Made by a program: the position numbers and the translations under genes
Notes under the pieces: model-generated
Database searches by the model: none
Seen by the model: only the letters and a program-made list of their open reading frames with translations
Told to the model about the DNA's origin: nothing
In this document: piece by piece, positions 60,066 through 64,000 of the stretch
Layout of the letters: every line of letters begins with the position of its first letter
How positions within the stretch are numbered: the first letter of the stretch is position 1
Origin: Pseudacidobacterium ailaaui
GTDB taxonomy: Bacteria; Acidobacteriota; Terriglobia; Terriglobales; Acidobacteriaceae
Reading direction: 5' to 3'
NCBI RefSeq assembly: GCF_000688455.1
Contig: NZ_JIAL01000001.1
Location: forward strand, 899,001 to 963,000
Length of the DNA: 64,000 nt

Positions 60066-60947
60066 ATGTTGCGGCGGCTGTGGACATCTCTCCGAAGGGC
60101 GGCATGGAGCGCATTCAATCACGGCGCCTTTGGAATTGCCAAGGCGGCCGCATACTCCGCCATTCTGAGCCTATTTCCAGCCGTACTAGTAGGCACCACC
60201 GTACTGGCCATGGGGCCGGAGAGCGATACGCTGAATGACATCCGCTCGGCCTTTTATGACATTCTGCCGCCGGACACCATGGACCTGGTCCAGGCTTATT
60301 TTCAGATCAACCATGCGCGTTCCGTCCGGCTGGTATGGTCGGCGACCCTGGTGACCATCTTTGCCGCCTCCGGTTTTATGCTTTCCCTCATGGAGGGCTT
60401 CCGGCGCGCCTACCGGCTCCCGCGTGGCACCTGGAATTTCTGGCGTGAGCGAGCTGTGGCCTTCGGACTGATTCCCATCACTTTGCTGCCCATGCTCTTT
60501 GCCACCATGCTCATCGTCTTTGGCCACCAGATTGAGCGCTGGATGATTGACAATGCCGATCATGACTTCCAGACCTACGTTCTTTTCCTGTGGCGGCTGG
60601 TGCGCTGGGGAATTGCCATGCTGACCAGCGTGGCGGTGCTGGCAGTCATCTATCACTTTGGCACGCCCCGCACACAGGACTGGCGACGCGTTGTGCCCGG
60701 GGCACTGCTGGCCACGGTCACCTGGTTTCTTACCACGCTGCTCTACGGCCTTTACGTCACGCGCTTTGCTGACTACTCCGTTGTCTATGGCTCCTTAAGC
60801 GCCGCTGTGGCCACACTGGTCTGGTTGTATATGGTTTCCATGAGCATTCTGGTCGGCGCTGAATTTAATGCGCAAGTCTTTCCTGTCTGCGGCCCGCATG
60901 AAGAGTTTGAAAGTTCCATGACAAAAGCGAAGCAAACGATGGTCTGA
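60066..60947 (+). CDS. YihY/BrkB-family inner-membrane protein
   Basis: The ATG at 60066 gives 293 residues; a longer frame reaches back into the thioredoxin gene. Six predicted helices carry family features: AKAAAYSAILSLFPAVLVGT, WSATLVTIFAASGFMLSLME, AVAFGLIPITLLPMLFATML, GALLATVTWFLTTLLYGLYV, then YSVVYGSLSAAVATLVWLYM and SMSILVGAEFNAQ. The family is sometimes annotated as ribonuclease BN from an old misassignment; its role is unknown. No signal peptide beyond the first helix. Confidence 0.88.
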   Translation: MLRRLWTSLRRAAWSAFNHGAFGIAKAAAYSAILSLFPAVLVGTTVLAMGPESDTLNDIRSAFYDILPPDTMDLVQAYFQINHARSVRLVWSATLVTIFAASGFMLSLMEGFRRAYRLPRGTWNFWRERAVAFGLIPITLLPMLFATMLIVFGHQIERWMIDNADHDFQTYVLFLWRLVRWGIAMLTSVAVLAVIYHFGTPRTQDWRRVVPGALLATVTWFLTTLLYGLYVTRFADYSVVYGSLSAAVATLVWLYMVSMSILVGAEFNAQVFPVCGPHEEFESSMTKAKQTMV

Positions 60948-61037
60948 CCCCGTGAATGCGCCATGCGGCAGGTTAGAATAAAGATGATTTCACGCTACAA
61001 CTCATTTCTTGAGTCGTAACCATTGTTTGGGGGATGG

Positions 61038-62597
61038 ATGAACGTTACATCTGCCGGCCCTTCCGTTTTGCGCCGCGCAAAGATTGTCGGGACACTGGGT
61101 CCGGCATCAAACCATGAATCAACTTTCCGCGAACTGGTCCGCGCAGGACTCGATGTTGCCCGCCTGAACTTTTCTCATGGGACCCACCCGGAAAAGCTTA
61201 AGCTCATTGAGATGGTGCGCAAGGTGTCGCGCGAGGAAAACAAGCCCATCTGTATTCTGGGCGACCTGCAGGGACCGAAGATCCGCACAGGGCGCCTGAA
61301 AAACCGCATTCCCGTACAGTTGAAGGCAGGACAGAAGCTCACCATCACGCCACGCGATGTCCCCGGTACCGCAACCCTCATCAGCACCACCTTTCCCACA
61401 CTGGCAGAAAATCTTGAACCCGGCGCCCGCATCCTGCTCTCCGATGGCCTGATTGAGCTGCGCGTACTGGATGTTCCGGGCGAAGACGTGGAATGTGAGG
61501 TCATCAACGGCGGAATGCTGGGCGAAAATAAAGGCATCAATCTTCCCGGCATTCCGGTGCGCGTCCCCTCGCTGACGGAGAAAGATGAACGCGACCTGGA
61601 GTTTGCAGTCAAGAATGGCGTGGACGCCATTGCTGTCTCCTTTGTACGGACGGCGGAAGACATCCGGCTGGTCAAGTACCGGATTGCCGCGCTTGGCACC
61701 GATACATGGGTCATCGCCAAGCTGGAAAAACCGCAGGCGATCGACAATCTGGAGAGCATTCTTGAGGTCTCTGACGGCGTCATGGTGGCACGTGGCGACC
61801 TGGGGGTGGAAGTCCCCCCGGAAAAGGTCCCGGCCATCCAGAAATATGTCATCCGCTGCGCGGGAGAACATCGCAAGCCAGTCATTACCGCCACGCAGAT
61901 GCTGGAATCCATGATTGAAAATCCGCGCCCCACCCGGGCCGAAGCCAGCGACGTGGCCAATGCCGTCTACGACGGCACAGACGCGGTGATGCTCTCAGCT
62001 GAGAGCGCGGCCGGCAAATATCCGGTCGAGGCCGTGAAAATGATGGCCAAGATCGTGGCTGAAACCGAATCTCAGACGCTGGTGCCGGCCACCCCGGCGC
62101 TGCGCCCCAGCCATACCCGGCTTTCCATCGCAGAAACCATCTGCGAGTCGATGGCGCACGCGGCTGAGGACCTGGACATTGCCGGCATCGCCGTATTTAC
62201 GGAAACCGGCACCACGGCCCGGCAGCTTTCCAAATACCGCCCCAAGGCCCCGATCTATGCCCTCTCCAGCATCGGACCCGTCATCAACCGGATGAACCTA
62301 CTGTGGGGCGTGCAGCCGGTCCAGTGCTCTAAAGCACACACCACCGAGCAGATGGTCGACATGGCCGAGGAGCTTCTCGAAAAAAACGGCTACGCCCATC
62401 CCCAGGACATTGTGGGTATCGTCGCCGGCACACGGACCAAGTCCGGCTCAACCAACTTCCTCCGGTTGCACGTGCTGGGAGACAGAATTACAGAATCCGT
62501 CAAAAAGAGTATGCCTGCGGTCAAAAAGACAACCGCAAAAAAGACAACCGCAAAAACACCTGCCAAGGCAAAGAGCAAGGCCAAAAAAGGCCGGTAG
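61038..62597 (+). CDS. pyk: Pyruvate kinase with lysine/alanine-rich C-terminal tail
   Basis: The ATG at 61038 gives 519 residues. The barrel shows RRAKIVGTLGPASNHESTFR, RLNFSHG, LQGPKIRTG and the signature VITATQMLESM followed by TRAEASDVANAVYDGTDAVM. The C-terminal allosteric domain is present through FTETGTTARQLSKYRPKAPI and NFLRLHVLGDR. A tail of about 30 residues follows, rich in Lys, Thr, Ala and Pro (KKTTAKKTTAKTPAKAKSKA), like a histone H1 tail and not part of the usual enzyme. The enzyme makes pyruvate and ATP from phosphoenolpyruvate. A terminator follows. Confidence 0.95.
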   Translation: MNVTSAGPSVLRRAKIVGTLGPASNHESTFRELVRAGLDVARLNFSHGTHPEKLKLIEMVRKVSREENKPICILGDLQGPKIRTGRLKNRIPVQLKAGQKLTITPRDVPGTATLISTTFPTLAENLEPGARILLSDGLIELRVLDVPGEDVECEVINGGMLGENKGINLPGIPVRVPSLTEKDERDLEFAVKNGVDAIAVSFVRTAEDIRLVKYRIAALGTDTWVIAKLEKPQAIDNLESILEVSDGVMVARGDLGVEVPPEKVPAIQKYVIRCAGEHRKPVITATQMLESMIENPRPTRAEASDVANAVYDGTDAVMLSAESAAGKYPVEAVKMMAKIVAETESQTLVPATPALRPSHTRLSIAETICESMAHAAEDLDIAGIAVFTETGTTARQLSKYRPKAPIYALSSIGPVINRMNLLWGVQPVQCSKAHTTEQMVDMAEELLEKNGYAHPQDIVGIVAGTRTKSGSTNFLRLHVLGDRITESVKKSMPAVKKTTAKKTTAKTPAKAKSKAKKGR

Positions 62598-62635
62598 CAG
62601 GACCCCTCCGCTCCTGCCCGGCCGTATGGGCGGGC

Positions 62636-62668
62636 CACAGGCGGCCGCTTGGCCGCCTGTGTTCTTTT
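62636..62668 (+). terminator. Rho-independent terminator after pyruvate kinase
   Basis: CACAGGCGGCC (62636-62646) and GGCCGCCTGTG (62651-62661) form a perfect 11-bp stem with loop GCTT, followed by TTCTTTTGC. Confidence 0.8.
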
Positions 62669-62720
62669 GCACACAAGCACCGGACTTTTCTTCACTGCTG
62701 ACCTGCTAAGGTGGAAGGAA

Positions 62721-64000
62721 ATGGGCCGAATCCGCATTCTCACTGACCAGGTGGCCAATCAAATCGCCGCGGGCGAAGTCGTGGACCGTCCTGCGTCGGT
62801 CGTAAAAGAGCTGCTGGAAAACGCGCTGGATGCGGGGGCCACGCGCATCCGCGTAGAGGTGGAGGCCGGCGGACGCAGGCTCATCCGCATCTCTGACAAT
62901 GGCCACGGAATGGGCCGCGACGATGCTCTGCTGGCCTTTGAGCGCCATGCGACTTCCAAAATCCGCTCCAGCGATGACCTGCTCTCGATAGCCACATTAG
63001 GGTTTCGCGGCGAAGCGCTGCCCTCAATTGCTTCCATCAGCCGTGTTGTTATGGAAACGCGGGCAGAAGGCGAGGACGCAGGCACCCGGGTGGAGATCGC
63101 CGGGGGCAAGGTCCTCCGGGTGGAGGAGGCAAGTGTTCCACGTGGAACACTTTTCATCATCCGCGACCTGTTCTTCAATACTCCGGCGCGGCGTAAATTT
63201 CTCAAGTCTGAAACGACAGAACTCTCTCATATCACGGCACTTGTCACGCATTATGCGCTGGCGCACCCGGACAAGCACTTTGAGCTTCATGCAGCCACCC
63301 ATGCCTTGCTCCTGGCACCGCCCGTCCACCAGCCGGCAGAACGCATCTTCCAGATTTTCGGCAAAGATACCCTGGACCAGCTTCTTCCTTTGGCTGCGGA
63401 AAGGCCCTTTGACCGCGCCGGCGTGCCGGAACCGCCTCCCTGGAAGCGGGACGAGGAGTACCAGCCCCCGGATCCGGGCTTTCTGCGCATCCGCGGCTTT
63501 GTCTCCAAGCCGGAGCTGCAAAAGCTGAACCGCAATTCCATCTATGTGTTTGTGAACCGCAGGCTTATCCGCGACCGGCTGATTCTGCACGCCGTCAGTG
63601 AGGCCTACCGCAACGTCATTCCTCCGGCCTCTTTCCCGGTGGTGCTGCTTTTTCTTGAGATGCCGCCCCACGAAGTGGACGTGAATGTACATCCGGCCAA
63701 AACAGAGGTCCGCTTTCGCCAGCAGACCCTGGTGCATGATTTTGTTCGCGATGCCATCCGCAACACTCTGGTCCACTCACGGCCTGCAGCCGGCTTTCTG
63801 GCGGCCCTCAACAGCCATCCCCATGCGACGCCTTCGCTGATGCCCAGCGTTTCCCCGCTGCCTGCGCAGTCTGATCCGCCTCCGCAGGCCGAAGATACGA
63901 CGGCCTTCACGCTGACACCTCCCCAACCGCCGCCGCAGGAGGTGCACCTGCCCTTTGCCGAGCAGGGTCTTCCCTCAGCGGTACCGGATCGCTGCAGCCA
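62721..64000 (+). CDS. mutL: DNA mismatch repair protein MutL (3' end cut by window edge)
   Basis: The gene starts at ATG 62721 after AAGGAA and is open at base 64000, with 426 complete codons visible. The GHL ATPase motifs are LTDQVANQIAAGEVVDRPAS (motif I with the catalytic Glu), ISDNGHGMGRDD (motif II), ATLGFRGEALPSIASIS (motif III) and RGTLFIIRDLFFNTPARRKF. The transducer domain continues with SIYVFVNRRLIRDRLI and VDVNVHPAKTEVRF, and the Pro-rich linker begins at the edge. MutL couples MutS to the downstream repair step. The parS palindrome lies inside the N-terminal domain. Confidence 0.95.
   Translation, partial: MGRIRILTDQVANQIAAGEVVDRPASVVKELLENALDAGATRIRVEVEAGGRRLIRISDNGHGMGRDDALLAFERHATSKIRSSDDLLSIATLGFRGEALPSIASISRVVMETRAEGEDAGTRVEIAGGKVLRVEEASVPRGTLFIIRDLFFNTPARRKFLKSETTELSHITALVTHYALAHPDKHFELHAATHALLLAPPVHQPAERIFQIFGKDTLDQLLPLAAERPFDRAGVPEPPPWKRDEEYQPPDPGFLRIRGFVSKPELQKLNRNSIYVFVNRRLIRDRLILHAVSEAYRNVIPPASFPVVLLFLEMPPHEVDVNVHPAKTEVRFRQQTLVHDFVRDAIRNTLVHSRPAAGFLAALNSHPHATPSLMPSVSPLPAQSDPPPQAEDTTAFTLTPPQPPPQEVHLPFAEQGLPSAVPDRCS
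63134..63149. promoter_or_regulatory. Perfect parS centromere site within mutL
   Basis: TGTTCCACGTGGAACA is the symmetric variant of the bacterial chromosomal parS consensus (TGTTTCACGTGAAACA) and forms the centre of a 22-bp perfect palindrome, 63131-63152. It codes for SVPRGTL in mutL. ParB binds such sites near the replication origin to load SMC and segregate chromosomes. ParB and ParA genes are not in the window. Confidence 0.78.

Noticed and set aside
1-64000. Mobile elements or prophage
   Set aside because: No transposase, integrase, phage structural gene or terminal inverted repeat with target duplication was recognised.

Overview
The window reads as a chromosomal segment of an Acidobacteriota bacterium, most likely class Terriglobia (Acidobacteriaceae-like). 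The markers are two MacB/FtsX-type permeases of the 'acidobacterial duplicated orphan permease' (ADOP) type, one paired with a PadR regulator; a secreted VWFA protein of the acidobacterial type; a Gram-negative outer-membrane toolkit (LpxA, FabZ, BamA, Skp, a LolD-like ATPase); and moderately high GC with many GTG/TTG starts and 4-bp gene overlaps. I see no CRISPR array, insertion sequence, prophage, rRNA or convincing tRNA. Both window edges cut a gene: a GH35 beta-galactosidase at the left and mutL at the right.

Layout. 1-5.1 kb: GH35 (cut), a GH57/DUF3536 glycoside hydrolase and a DUF2461 protein. 5.4-9.5 kb: HU, a secreted esterase, a VWFA protein, a membrane-anchored cytochrome c and an outer-membrane barrel-like protein. 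9.6-15.5 kb: a tandem helix-turn-helix protein, then aspartate/fumarate metabolism (fumarase I and aspartase, divergent from an aminotransferase), then a Tat-exported hydroxypyruvate-isomerase-like protein. 15.8-17.6 kb: a winged-helix protein with an apparent frameshift, coupled to cmk. 17.6-22.0 kb: a five-gene minus-strand operon of ECF sigma factor, zinc-finger anti-sigma, zinc-ribbon/TM2/LiaI protein, small LiaI protein and LiaI/DUF4097 protein; this is the best candidate for an undescribed envelope-stress system. 22-28.4 kb: TPR protein, LacI regulator, AIM24 protein, lipoprotein, B12-dependent mutase large subunit and a PHP-type protein. 28.4-29.7 kb: fabZ-lpxA. 29.9-31.5 kb: a second ECF sigma cassette ending in a Spy/CpxP/ZraP-like periplasmic protein. 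31.6-35.9 kb: rodA and a very long RNase E/G whose S1 domain is split by about 460 low-complexity residues. 35.9-38.3 kb: a histone-H1-like protein and an MltD-like LysM transglycosylase. 38.4-43.1 kb: padR-ADOP and a secreted propeller-like protein. 43.2-46.1 kb: ribokinase, a stand-alone receiver and a LolD-like ATPase. 46.5-50.3 kb: bamA and skp. 50.7-54.8 kb: lepA and a molybdopterin oxidoreductase. 54.8-60.9 kb: secreted or membrane proteins, a second ADOP permease, a thioredoxin-like protein and YihY. 61-64 kb: pyruvate kinase with a histone-like lysine-rich tail, and mutL carrying a perfect ParB parS palindrome.

The common themes are envelope construction and its surveillance: lipid A, barrel assembly, chaperone, rod shape, peptidoglycan turnover, two ECF cassettes and two Spy-like proteins. 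Central carbon enzymes make up much of the rest. Several unrelated proteins carry basic or acidic low-complexity segments. All functions are inferred from motifs read by eye; no database search was run.
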